A stretch of DNA of 64,000 nucleotides, from NCBI RefSeq assembly GCF_000230695.2, contig NC_020541.1:992001-1056000 (forward strand), in the 5' to 3' direction. The notes beneath the pieces are model-generated. The model did no database searches. It was not told the DNA's origin and worked only from the letters and a program-made list of their open reading frames with translations. This DNA comes from Rhodanobacter denitrificans. Lineage in GTDB: Bacteria; Pseudomonadota; Gammaproteobacteria; Xanthomonadales; Rhodanobacteraceae. Each line of letters opens with the position of its first letter. Within the stretch, counting starts at the first letter, position 1. This document shows positions 54,952-63,608 of the stretch, one piece after another. A program made the position numbers and the translations under genes.

Positions 54952-55443
54952 TCAGCCGGCGACTTCCTCGAAACGGTTGGCGTCGCGGTTCTTGCGCACC
55001 TTGGCCGGATCCCACACGCGGCCGTTCATGGCGATGTAGACGCCGTCGGGCAGGGTCTGCACCGCGGCCACCGCGCAACCGATGTTGAACACCGCGTCGG
55101 AACCCTGGAAGCGCGCCGGGTTCAGCGCGCCGGTCAGCACGATCACCTTGCCCTTGATGCTGGCCAGTTCGCGCGCGGTCTCGACCATGGTGTCGGTGCC
55201 GTGGGTGACCAGCACGTGGCGGTGCGGCTGCGCCTCGATCGTCGAGCGCACCAGCGCGCGGTCCTCGGCGCCCATGTGCAGGCTGTCCTTGCGCAGGATC
55301 GGGATCACGTCGAACTGGAACGCCACGCCGAGCTGGCCGAGGATCTCGCCGATCTGCGGCGCGCCGATCTTGTAGTCCGACTTGTCGTCGAAGTAGATCT
55401 TGTCGATGGTGCCGCCGGTGGTGACGATGGTCAGGTGCTGCAT
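54952..55443 (-). CDS. single-domain asparaginase-like protein
   Basis: 163 residues. It matches only the N-terminal domain of L-asparaginases: TIVTTGGTIDKIYFDD with the catalytic Thr, then VTHGTDTMVETARELA with the second Thr and Asp. It ends at NGRVWDPAKVRKNRDANRFEEV, with no C-terminal domain (typical enzymes have about 330 residues). The frame is clean and a terminator lies just beyond, so it is a natural short form rather than a truncation in this strain. Whether it hydrolyses asparagine is uncertain. Confidence 0.82.
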   Translation of the reverse strand: MQHLTIVTTGGTIDKIYFDDKSDYKIGAPQIGEILGQLGVAFQFDVIPILRKDSLHMGAEDRALVRSTIEAQPHRHVLVTHGTDTMVETARELASIKGKVIVLTGALNPARFQGSDAVFNIGCAVAAVQTLPDGVYIAMNGRVWDPAKVRKNRDANRFEEVAG

Positions 55444-55500
55444 GTCGGTGGGCCGTGGGAAAGTCGCGCCATTTTAGCCCGTGCCGACACCGGCGTGCCT

Positions 55501-55569
55501 GTAGGAGCCCGCTTGCGGGCGATGCTTTGGCCACACATGGAAGAGCATCGCCCGCAAGCGGGCTCCTAT
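55501..55569. repeat. REP-type palindromic element, copy 3
   Basis: GTAGGAGCCCGCTTGCGGGC with GATGCT, then a 19-base loop and AGCATCGCCCGCAAGCGGGC with TCCTA. Same family as 16807-16877. The remainder of 55444-55670 has only a GGCGGGCACCGCCCGCC hairpin. Confidence 0.9.
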
Positions 55570-55670
55570 ACCAAAAGCCGTTTACCCCAGCTTCGTAGGC
55601 GGGCACCGCCCGCCGCTTTTGATCTTTGCCTCGTGGCGAGGTGTGTGGAGAACGGCCCTGCAGGTGCGCG

Positions 55671-57311
55671 TCAGCCCAGCAGCAAGGCGGTGTTGTCCGC
55701 GTCCGGGGTCACCAGCCGGTCGAGGCCGAGGTCAACGAAGCGGTGCAGGGCTGCGGCCGGGCGTGGGTCGCCGCGGCGGCTCGACCAGCTGGCCTGGCGT
55801 GCCAGCAGCGCCGCCGCGGCGCAGCGCGCCAGGGTGAAGGCAAGGCCGCGCGCGCCGGCTTCCAGCGTGTCGCGTGCGGCCGCATGCCGGTCGAGCCAGC
55901 GCGCGGCGGCGTCCAGCGTCTGCCGGATCGCGCTGGCCGCGTGCATGTCGTCGCCGCCGTCCAGCCAGTCGGTGCAGGCCGTGCGCAAGGGGCCCAGGCC
56001 GTCGCCGGCCAGCGCACGCAGGCTGTCCAGCGACAGCACGTTGGTGGTGCCTTCCCAGATCGCGTACACCTGCGCGTCACGCAGAAGTTGCGGCAGGCCG
56101 GTGTCCTCGATGTAGCCGGCGCCGCCGAAGCATTCCAGCGCCTCCGAGCAGATCGCCACCGCCAGCTTGCCGGTCCACAGCTTGGCCAGCGGGGTGAGCA
56201 GGCGCAGCAGCGCCGCCTCGTGCGGAGCAGCCGCGCCATGCTCGACCCGGCCGAGCAGGTGGGCCACCTCGAACGCCAGCGCGAACGCGCCCTCGAACTG
56301 CGCCTGCAGGTCGGCCAGCGTCTGCGCATGCAGCGGCTGCTCGATCAACGGACGGCCAAACGCGCGCCGGTGTTCGGCGAAGTCGCGCGCCAGGGCGATC
56401 GCGCGGGCCATGCTGGCGACCGCGCAGATCGCGTTCCAGCTGCGCGTGACGTTGAGCACCGGCGCCACCTGGCGCACGCCGTTGGCCAGCTCGCCCAGCG
56501 GCCAGGCGGGCAGGCCGTCCAGGTGGATCTCCGCGGTGGGCAGTTCCTGCGTGCCGAGCTTGTCCTTCAGCCGGTCGACGATCAGCTCCGGCCGGCGCCG
56601 CGCGCCGTCCATCGTCTCGACGTAGAACAGCGCCAGCGCCGCGCCGCCGCTGCCGGCGCCTTCCGGCCGCGCCAGCGCCAGCGCGGCCTCGCCGACCACC
56701 GCCGAGCTGAACCACTTGCGCCCGTACAGCCGCCATTGCCCGGCGGCGTCCTGCCGCGCGCGGGTTTCGGTATCCCCCACGTCGGAGCCGCCGGCGGTCT
56801 CGGTCATCCACTGGCCGCTGAGCCAGAAGGTGGCCGGATCACGGCTGAGGAAATGCGGCAGCGCGCGCTCGATCAGCTCGCGGTTGCCGGAGGCCTTGAT
56901 CGCGGTGGCGGCGCCGTCGGTCATCGCCAGTGGGCAGGTGTAGAACTCGCTGGCGAGGTGATACAGGTAGACCCGGGCGAATTCCTCCAGCCGCGCGTGC
57001 TCGCTGTCGCCGTGGCCGGCGGCGAGCACGGCGTGGCGCGTCGTCATTGCCGCACCCTCCTGCCACGCCGGCGTCAGCTCGATGCGGTCGACCCGCTGTC
57101 CCCACGCGTCCCACTGCGTCAGCACCGGCTTGCGCCGCGTGGTGGCGCCTGCGCGCTGCCAGGCCATCACTGCGTAGTCGCCCAACGCGTCGAGATCGGC
57201 ATCCAGCGCGGCGCGGCGGTTGGCCGGCAGTGCGCGGTCGAGCCAGGCCAGCAGCAGGCGGTCGCTGCGATACGGGTGGGGAAGTTGCGGCGGATCCTGC
57301 AGGAAGGCCAT
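55671..57311 (-). CDS. acyl-CoA dehydrogenase, AidB-like
   Basis: 546 residues from ATG 57311; the longer open frame upstream is not homologous. The flavin-binding parts read MTDGAATAIKASG, GQWMTETAGGSDVGDTET, RLYGRKWFSSAVV and AGYIEDTGLPQLLRDAQVYAIWEGTTNVLSLD. Length and the N-terminal extension (YPQLPHPYRSDRLLLAWLD type) fit the AidB branch rather than short-chain beta-oxidation enzymes. AidB binds DNA and protects against alkylation in E. coli, but many AidB-like proteins have no proven substrate. Divergent from a thioesterase. Confidence 0.9.
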   Translation of the reverse strand: MAFLQDPPQLPHPYRSDRLLLAWLDRALPANRRAALDADLDALGDYAVMAWQRAGATTRRKPVLTQWDAWGQRVDRIELTPAWQEGAAMTTRHAVLAAGHGDSEHARLEEFARVYLYHLASEFYTCPLAMTDGAATAIKASGNRELIERALPHFLSRDPATFWLSGQWMTETAGGSDVGDTETRARQDAAGQWRLYGRKWFSSAVVGEAALALARPEGAGSGGAALALFYVETMDGARRRPELIVDRLKDKLGTQELPTAEIHLDGLPAWPLGELANGVRQVAPVLNVTRSWNAICAVASMARAIALARDFAEHRRAFGRPLIEQPLHAQTLADLQAQFEGAFALAFEVAHLLGRVEHGAAAPHEAALLRLLTPLAKLWTGKLAVAICSEALECFGGAGYIEDTGLPQLLRDAQVYAIWEGTTNVLSLDSLRALAGDGLGPLRTACTDWLDGGDDMHAASAIRQTLDAAARWLDRHAAARDTLEAGARGLAFTLARCAAAALLARQASWSSRRGDPRPAAALHRFVDLGLDRLVTPDADNTALLLG

Positions 57312-57413
57312 GGCGCGCTCCGACCAGAGTCGAGGTGTCGAGTATAGGCATGCGGGCGTTCGGTGCGTCGCGCTGGCATCATCGAAAGCCACTCCCCGGC
57401 GCAGGCACCATCC

Positions 57414-58199
57414 ATGCGATTTTCCGAAGCGATGCAGGCGGTCACGCGCCATGGCGACGGCTGGCAGGCTACGGTCAGCGAGGACTGGCTGCAGGGACGC
57501 AGCGCCTTCGGCGGCCTGCAGGCGGCACTTGCGCTGCGTGCGATGCGCGAGCTGGTACCGACGGAGATGCTGCTGCGCACCCTGCAGGTGACTTTCATCG
57601 CGCCGGTGCCGGCCGGCAGCGTGGCCATCCGCGCGCGGCTGCTGCGCGCAGGGCGCAGCGTCATCCAGGTCGAGGCCAGCCTGTGCGACGGCGAACAGAC
57701 GCTGTGCCGGCTGCTCGGCGTATTCGGCAGCGCGCGTCCCTCGACGCTGGACTTCCAGCCCGAACAACCGCCCGTCGCGGCCACGACGCCGCAGGAACTG
57801 CATTACGTCGAAGGCCGCATGCCCTCCTTCACCCAGCACTTCCGCGCCCGCTGGCTGCGCGGCGACCTGCCGTTCAGCGGCGGCCGCCAGCGCGACAGCG
57901 TGCTGCAGCTTTCCCTGCGCGACGACGGCCCCGTCGACGAAACCCACGTGCTCGCCTTCGCCGACTTCATCCCGCCGATCGCCCTGTCGATGTTCGCCGC
58001 GCCCACCCCCGGCAGCTCGCTCACCTGGATGCTCGAACTGCTGCGCGACCGCTACGACGACCTCGGCCTGGACGACTGGCGCGTCGACGCCGAACTGATC
58101 GCCGCCCGCGACGGCTACACCAACCAGAGCGTGATGCTGTGGGGGCCGGGTGGGGAACCGGTGGCCTTGAGCAGGCAGAGTATGGTGGTGTTTGGGTGA
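57414..58199 (+). CDS. acyl-CoA thioesterase (hotdog, TesB-like double domain)
   Basis: 261 residues from ATG 57414. Two hotdog halves: LQGRSAFGGLQAALALRAM and LLRTLQVTFIAPVPAGSVAIRARLLRAGRSVIQVEASL in the first, and THVLAFADFIPPIALSMFAAPTPGSSLTWMLELL with RDGYTNQSVMLWG in the second. It should hydrolyse acyl-CoA to free acid and CoA. Starts 102 bp from the divergent acyl-CoA dehydrogenase, so they may share regulation. Confidence 0.85.
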   Translation: MRFSEAMQAVTRHGDGWQATVSEDWLQGRSAFGGLQAALALRAMRELVPTEMLLRTLQVTFIAPVPAGSVAIRARLLRAGRSVIQVEASLCDGEQTLCRLLGVFGSARPSTLDFQPEQPPVAATTPQELHYVEGRMPSFTQHFRARWLRGDLPFSGGRQRDSVLQLSLRDDGPVDETHVLAFADFIPPIALSMFAAPTPGSSLTWMLELLRDRYDDLGLDDWRVDAELIAARDGYTNQSVMLWGPGGEPVALSRQSMVVFG

Positions 58200-58390
58200 G
58201 GCGGGGGTCTTTCGTGTACGGCGTTCGCGTCGTGGTCATGCGCGTGGAAACACGGCGGGGATTAGACGGCGGGATTAGGCTGCACCAAGCGCAGCAAGTT
58301 GTTGGTCTGTGCAGGCCTGAGCTCTGTCGTGTATGGCGACGAGCACGGGATAGGCTGCAGGGTTACACTTCGTTTTGAAATTTACATAGC
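58200..58390. other. transition region before the cassette pair
   Basis: GC declines toward 58360-58390. The final bases TTTACATAGC just before GTTGGGC weakly recall the end of an attC or attI site, but no complete partner is visible. No integrase fragment seen. Confidence 0.35.
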
Positions 58391-58397
58391 GTTGGGC
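58391..58397 (+). other. candidate integron recombination point (R' box GTTGGGC), start of cassette 1
   Basis: GTTGGGC fits the GTTRRRY core, where integrases cut after the G. It is the exact reverse complement of GCCCAAC (58904-58910), the R'' box at the other end of cassette 1, as required if both came from a single circular cassette. Confidence 0.65.
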
Positions 58398-58417
58398 GGC
58401 TTTGAAGGGACATTGCG

Positions 58418-58891
58418 ATGGTTGGGTCCGTGAAGCGAAAGAAGGAGCTTTCTGCCTTTCTTCAGTTTGTAGAAATCGCTCAAGTCGATGCCGACACCTC
58501 ATCCATTCGGCAACTCGAACCTCCTAATCCAGACATCATCTGCAGAGTCTCAGGCGGTGACCGCGGCTTCGAGTTGACTGCTCTAACAGACCCAGTCATT
58601 GAGCGGAAATTTGGCACAGGGAAGTTTCACTACTCTAACTATCGGATTGATATCAACGATGCTGTCGAGTGCATCGCGCGTAAAAAGCACAAGGTCTACG
58701 CTCTACCGCGCGTCGAACTAATTGTTCATGAGGGATCTACACCCATCGACGACCTGTGGCAATGGGATCAGTCGCAGCTCGATGCGGCGATTCAATTGGC
58801 AACGGACAAGTCCAACTTCTCAAGGGTATGGCTCGTCGACATAAGCAGCAGGAGGGCGCGTGCATATACTTCGAGCGCAACTCCCGCCTAG
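58418..58891 (+). CDS. cassette ORF 1, hypothetical protein
   Basis: 157 residues; no family recognised. The N-terminus is basic (KRKKELSAFLQFVEIAQVD). NPDIICRVSGGDRGFELTAL has the spacing of a PD-(D/E)xK nuclease core (PD then E-L-T), but the Lys is replaced by Thr, so nuclease activity is only a thought. Codon use and GC (about 50 percent) are clearly unlike the 65-70 percent neighbours. Its stop is 12 bases before an attC site and its ATG 27 bases after a GTTGGGC core, the layout of an integron gene cassette. Confidence 0.7.
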   Translation: MVGSVKRKKELSAFLQFVEIAQVDADTSSIRQLEPPNPDIICRVSGGDRGFELTALTDPVIERKFGTGKFHYSNYRIDINDAVECIARKKHKVYALPRVELIVHEGSTPIDDLWQWDQSQLDAAIQLATDKSNFSRVWLVDISSRRARAYTSSATPA

Positions 58892-58903
58892 ATTGGCGGA
58901 GCC

Positions 58904-58963
58904 GCCCAACAATTCATTCAAGCCGACGCTGCTTCGCGGCGCGGCTTGATTCAAGCGTTAGTG
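58904..58963 (+). other. attC: attC recombination site of cassette 1
   Basis: 60 bases: R'' GCCCAAC (58904-58910), L'' TCAAGCCG, a GC loop with GCTTCGCGG, L' CGGCTTGA (perfect 8-bp complement of L''), then TTCAAGC and R' GTTAGTG (58957-58963). The outer half GCCCAACAATTCATTCAAGC and the end GATTCAAGCGTTAG are classical attC sequence. The last base pair of R' deviates from GTTRRRY by one position. It directly follows a cassette ORF. Confidence 0.85.
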
Positions 58964-58981
58964 CGCAGGGGGGTGTTTAAC

Positions 58982-59377
58982 TTGTTCAAACATAATGAGC
59001 ACCCTGGTCGCGGCGTGCTTAAATCGGATTTCGAGGCTACCGTTCGTCATCTCGAAGCCGCTGATTCGTCAGTGCAGGTCGCTGTTGGCCATGCGATCAA
59101 TCTGGCGAACAGCATATTTCGCAGCTCTTACAGCATCGGATCATTCCAAGCCCTTCCGATGGCGGAGCGGGTCGCCTACATTCACAAGCTCAACGAGATG
59201 CAGGTTAAGCTCCGTGACGAGGCGCAAGACCCAGTTGCATCGATAGGGTTCGGCTTGTTCAAAATGTGGATTGCCGCCGTTGCTGCAAACGACAACCAGC
59301 TCACGCGAGACATCGCGGCGCATCTAGCAAAATACAGCGAGGTGGGTGATCTTTCGGCATTGGAAAATGCGCCCTGA
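58982..59377 (+). CDS. cassette ORF 2, hypothetical protein
   Basis: 131 residues using TTG 58982, with AGGGGGG eight bases upstream; GTG 58973 is an alternative, and the longer frame would run into the attC. No family recognised. The protein is helical and mildly acidic: FEATVRHLEAADSSVQVAVGHAINLANSIFRSSY, MAERVAYIHKLNEMQVKLRDEA, FKMWIAAVAANDNQLTRDIAAHLAKYSE. No signal peptide or membrane helix is clear. GC is low like its neighbour. It fills the second cassette between two recombination cores. Confidence 0.7.
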   Translation: MFKHNEHPGRGVLKSDFEATVRHLEAADSSVQVAVGHAINLANSIFRSSYSIGSFQALPMAERVAYIHKLNEMQVKLRDEAQDPVASIGFGLFKMWIAAVAANDNQLTRDIAAHLAKYSEVGDLSALENAP

Positions 59378-59398
59378 CATTTCATTCAAGCGTTGAAC
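59371..59398 (+). other. degenerate attC site of cassette 2
   Basis: R''-like GCCCTGAC (59371-59378) overlaps the ORF 2 stop. TTCATTCAAGC and R' GTTGAAC (59392-59398, a full GTTRRRY match) follow with the central stem missing. GCCCTGAC agrees at 6 of 8 positions with GCACTAAC, the complement of cassette 2's own start. It looks like an attC that lost its hairpin. Confidence 0.5.
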
Positions 59399-59450
59399 GC
59401 TCACTTGACCAAGCCGTCGGCGCCGGCACTCCACCTACACCCCACCGAAC

Positions 59451-59490
59451 GGGTCAGGTTCATTTATCAATGGTCAGGGAGTGAACCTGC
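59451..59490. repeat. small inverted repeat between cassettes and DUF2069 gene
   Basis: GTCAGGTTCA and its partner TGAACCTGCC are separated by 19 bases. Possibly the trace of a REP-like or IS200-type element; the match is short. Confidence 0.4.
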
Positions 59491-59533
59491 CGTGTTCCCT
59501 TGGTAGAAAACACAGCCGGAAGCGGCCCGCTGA

Positions 59534-60549
<1,016 letters not shown>

Positions 60550-60613
60550 CTAGTGTACCGGCCGGTACCCACGATGTTGGTGGTCCGCCCGGGCCACCAG
60601 CGAAAGGACAGCG

Positions 60614-61891
60614 ATGATCCGGCGCTTCAACCGCGAACGCACGAAGAGCTTCAGCCGCTTCATCTGGCAGCGCTTCGTCGACGACAAGTGCTTCGAGACG
60701 GCGGGTGCGCTGTCGTACACCACGCTGGTCTCGCTGGTGCCGCTGACGGTGGCGGTGTTCGCGATGTTCGCGGCGTTCCCGGTGTTCCAGCCGGCGCGCG
60801 ACACGCTGATCAATTTCGTGTTCGACAATTTCGTGCCGTCGACCGGCGAGGCGGTGCAGGCGACCATGCTGGGGTTTGCGGCGAACGCCAGCAAGCTCAC
60901 CGGCATCAGCATCCTGGTGATGCTGTTCAGCGCGCTGGCGATGATGATCAGCATCGAGGACCGGCTGAACCGGATCTGGCGCGTGCACCAGCCGCGCAGC
61001 TGGGGCTCGCGATTGCTGCTGTACTGGGCGGCGCTGACGCTGGGGCCGATCCTGGTGGTCGGCGGCATCGCGGTGACCTCCTACGTGACCGCGGCGCCGC
61101 TGCTGCACAGCGCCGCCGACCAGCTCGGCGGCGTCGCGCAAAGCCTGTTGAGCACGCTGCCATTCGTGGTGACGTTCTTCACGCTGTGGCTGATGTACAC
61201 GGTGATCCCGAACTGCAGGGTGCCGCGCCACGACGCGGCGATCGGCGCGCTGCTCGGCGCGGTGCTGTTCGAGATCGCGCGCTGGGGCTTCGGCCAGTTC
61301 GTGCAGCAGGCGCAGACCTACCAGCAGATCTACGGCGTGCTGGCGGCGATCCCGATCTTCCTGCTGTGGATCTACCTGTCGTGGGTGATCGTGATCCTGG
61401 CCGCGTCGGTCGCCGCCTCGGCGTCCGCGTTCGAATACCACGCGCCGATGCACACGCTGCCCCAAGGCGCCGAATTCCTCGGCCTGCTGGTGGTGCTGCG
61501 CCATTTCGTCGAGGCCCAGCGCCGCGGCGACTGCGTCGACCCGGCCGAGCTGCGCGTACGCGAGCCGTACCTGCGCAGCGCGCTGATCGCCGACTACTTC
61601 GACGACCTGCAGCAGGCCGAGCTGATCCGCCGCGGCGACACCGGCGGCTGGCTGCTGTGCCGCAGCCTGGACAGCACCGACCTGTTGCGCGTGTACCGGC
61701 ACACCGACTACCGCCTGCCGCTGCAGCCGCAGGAAGAGGCGGCCGCGCTGGGCATCGCGCTGCCGCCGGAGCTGCTGGCGCTGCTGGCCGAACTGGCCGC
61801 CGCGCTGCAGGCCAAGCTGGGCACCCGGCTCGACCAGATCTATCCCCCTGCCGCCGACCCGGCGGCTGACACCGAGGAACTCCCCGCATGA
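60614..61891 (+). CDS. YihY/BrkB family inner-membrane protein
   Basis: 425 residues from ATG 60614. The N-terminal 290 residues have six hydrophobic helices with the family signatures FVDDKCFETAGALSYTTLVSLVPLTVAVFAMFAAFPVF, SALAMMISIEDRLNRIWRV and PNCRVPRHDAAIGALLGAVLFE. The C-terminal 130 residues are soluble and helical (winged-helix-like). The family was once called ribonuclease BN but is not a nuclease; its function is unproven. The stop overlaps the next ATG (ATGA). Confidence 0.92.
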   Translation: MIRRFNRERTKSFSRFIWQRFVDDKCFETAGALSYTTLVSLVPLTVAVFAMFAAFPVFQPARDTLINFVFDNFVPSTGEAVQATMLGFAANASKLTGISILVMLFSALAMMISIEDRLNRIWRVHQPRSWGSRLLLYWAALTLGPILVVGGIAVTSYVTAAPLLHSAADQLGGVAQSLLSTLPFVVTFFTLWLMYTVIPNCRVPRHDAAIGALLGAVLFEIARWGFGQFVQQAQTYQQIYGVLAAIPIFLLWIYLSWVIVILAASVAASASAFEYHAPMHTLPQGAEFLGLLVVLRHFVEAQRRGDCVDPAELRVREPYLRSALIADYFDDLQQAELIRRGDTGGWLLCRSLDSTDLLRVYRHTDYRLPLQPQEEAAALGIALPPELLALLAELAAALQAKLGTRLDQIYPPAADPAADTEELPA

Positions 61892-62373
61892 GCTTGTTTT
61901 CATCCTTCACCGCTCCGGTTGCCGTGCTGGCCGCGGCACTGGCGTTCGCCACCCCGGCGCAGGCGGCGATGCCGGCGCAGCCGACCCTGCACGTCGCCAC
62001 GCTGGACGGCAAGACGTTCGACCTGGCCGCGCAGCGCGGCAAGTGGGTGATCGTCAACTACTGGGCGACCTGGTGCGTGCCGTGCATCAAGGAGATGCCG
62101 GACATCTCGCGCTTCGTCACCGCGCACAACAACGTCACCGCGATCGGGCTGGCCTACGAGGACAGCGAGCCGGCCGACATCAAGGCGTTCCTGGCCAAGC
62201 ACCCGGTGGCGTACCCGATCGCCCAGGTCAGCCTGGACCAGCCGCCGAAGGATTTCGACGAACCGCGCGGCCTGCCCACGACGTACCTGATCGACCCCGA
62301 CGGCAAGGTGGCCAAACACATCGTGGGACCGGTGACCGAGGCGTCGCTGGAAGGCCTGATCGGAGGCAAGTGA
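61888..62373 (+). CDS. TlpA-like periplasmic thioredoxin-fold protein
   Basis: 161 residues. Signal peptide to about residue 27 (VLAAALAFATPAQAA). The thioredoxin fold follows with WATWCVPCIKEMPD, active-site Cys63 and Cys66. The family insert DEPRGLPTTYLIDPDGKVAKHIVG carries the cis-Pro after GLPTT. TlpA/ResA-like proteins reduce disulfides in the periplasm, often for cytochrome c maturation, but no ccm genes are here. It overlaps YihY by 4 bases and acylphosphatase by one. Confidence 0.92.
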   Translation: MSLFSSFTAPVAVLAAALAFATPAQAAMPAQPTLHVATLDGKTFDLAAQRGKWVIVNYWATWCVPCIKEMPDISRFVTAHNNVTAIGLAYEDSEPADIKAFLAKHPVAYPIAQVSLDQPPKDFDEPRGLPTTYLIDPDGKVAKHIVGPVTEASLEGLIGGK

Positions 62374-62639
62374 TGCCGACCGCGCGGTTCATCGTCGGCG
62401 GCCGGGTGCAGGGCGTGTGCTATCGCGCCAGTGCCCGCGAGCAGGCGCTGGCGCTTGGCGTGGCCGGCCATGCGGTGAACCGGCGCGACGGCAGCGTCGA
62501 GGTGCTCGCCTGCGGCGAGCCGGCGGCGCTCGATGCGCTGGAGCGCTGGTTGCGGCAGGGGCCGCCGGCGGCGCGCGTCGATACGCTCAGCCGCGAGGAT
62601 CTGCCGGAGCAGGATCTGCACGGCTTCCATACGGCCTGA
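62373..62639 (+). CDS. acyP: acylphosphatase
   Basis: 88 residues from ATG 62373 (TGATG overlap). The active-site loop is GRVQGVCYRASAREQA with catalytic Arg, and the Asn is in GHAVNRRDGSVEVLACG. It hydrolyses acyl phosphates such as 1,3-bisphosphoglycerate. Tyr replaces the usual Phe before Arg, a common variant. Last gene of the YihY-TlpA-acyP set, and it nearly touches the convergent ppk2 gene. Confidence 0.93.
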   Translation: MPTARFIVGGRVQGVCYRASAREQALALGVAGHAVNRRDGSVEVLACGEPAALDALERWLRQGPPAARVDTLSREDLPEQDLHGFHTA

Positions 62640-62642
62640 GGC

Positions 62643-63407
62643 TCAGAACGTGGCCGGTACCCACAGCGCCTGGTCGGTGACGTGCTCGGTCTTCGGCTTG
62701 CCCTTGAGCTTCGGCAGTTTCAGCGCGGGCACGGCTTCCTCGTGCAACGGTACCTGTTGCAGCAGGTGGCGGATCAGGTTGATCCGCCCGCGCTTCTGGT
62801 CGTTGAAATCGACCACGAACCACGGCGCATGCTCGGCATGCGTGCGCTCGATCATCACGTCGCGCAGCCGGCCCATCTCCGCGTACTTCTGCCGCGCGAC
62901 CAGGTCCACCGGCGACAGCTTCCAGCGTTTCAGCGGGTCGTCGGCGCGCTCGGCGAAGCGTTGTTCCTGCTCGGCCTGGTCCACCGCCAGCCAGTACTTG
63001 AGGAGGATGATGCCGTCGTCGGCGAGCAGCTTCTCGAATGCCGGCACGGCGTCCAGGAACGCCTCGTGTTGCGCCTCGCTGCAGAAACCCATCGCCGGCT
63101 CCACCACCGCGCGGTTGTACCAGCTGCGGTCGAACAGCACGAACTCGCCGGCACTCGGCAGGTGGGCGACGTAGCGCTGGAAGTACCACTGGCTGGCTTC
63201 GGTCTCGCTCGGCTTGCCGAGGGCGGCAATGCGGTAGCCGCGGGTGTCCAGGCTTTCGGTGATGGCCTTGATGGTGCCGCCCTTGCCGGCGGCATCGCGG
63301 CCCTCGAAGATCACCAGCAGCCGCCTGCCGCTGCTGCGCAGAGCGCGTTGCAGCCGGATCAGGTCGAGCTGCAGCTCTTTCATCGCGTTGCGGTAGCGTT
63401 TGCCCAT
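62643..63407 (-). CDS. ppk2: polyphosphate kinase 2 family protein
   Basis: 254 residues from ATG 63407 (GGAG six bases upstream; TTG 63419 in frame is less likely). Walker A is FEGRDAAGKGGTIK, Walker B and lid regions are FDRSWYNRAVVEP and RQKYAEMGRLRDVMIERT. SPVDLVARQKYAEM and KYWLAVDQAEQEQRF are PPK2 signatures. These enzymes use polyphosphate to phosphorylate nucleotides (or the reverse); the length with one domain fits class I. Divergent-type spacing from prfA includes a repeat. Confidence 0.93.
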   Translation of the reverse strand: MGKRYRNAMKELQLDLIRLQRALRSSGRRLLVIFEGRDAAGKGGTIKAITESLDTRGYRIAALGKPSETEASQWYFQRYVAHLPSAGEFVLFDRSWYNRAVVEPAMGFCSEAQHEAFLDAVPAFEKLLADDGIILLKYWLAVDQAEQEQRFAERADDPLKRWKLSPVDLVARQKYAEMGRLRDVMIERTHAEHAPWFVVDFNDQKRGRINLIRHLLQQVPLHEEAVPALKLPKLKGKPKTEHVTDQALWVPATF

Positions 63408-63451
63408 GTCGATCTCCAATCCTCCAGACCTCCAGCCTCGAAACCCCTCAA

Positions 63452-63557
63452 CTCGTCATTCCGGCGAAGGCCGGAATCGCACTTGCGATGTGCGAAAGCC
63501 GAAATGCGATGACCAGCTTCGCTGTTGAAAAGCTCCTCCGGCCTGCGCCGGAATGAC
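63452..63557. repeat. palindromic repeat, family B, copy near prfA
   Basis: GTCATTCCGGCGAAGGCCGG and the distal inverted partner CCTGCGCCGGAATGACG enclose about 70 bases, like 26632-26716. It lies 3' of prfA in the prfA-ppk2 gap; no other feature is seen in 63408-63608. Confidence 0.8.
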
Positions 63558-63608
63558 GACACGGGGAGGGGTGGCTGCAGGGTAATCCAGCCTGCCGTGA
63601 CGGTGTTG

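Noticed and set aside
61179..61903. Leftward frames over the YihY gene
   Set aside because: The rightward frame has six membrane helices and family motifs; the opposite frames are composition artefacts.
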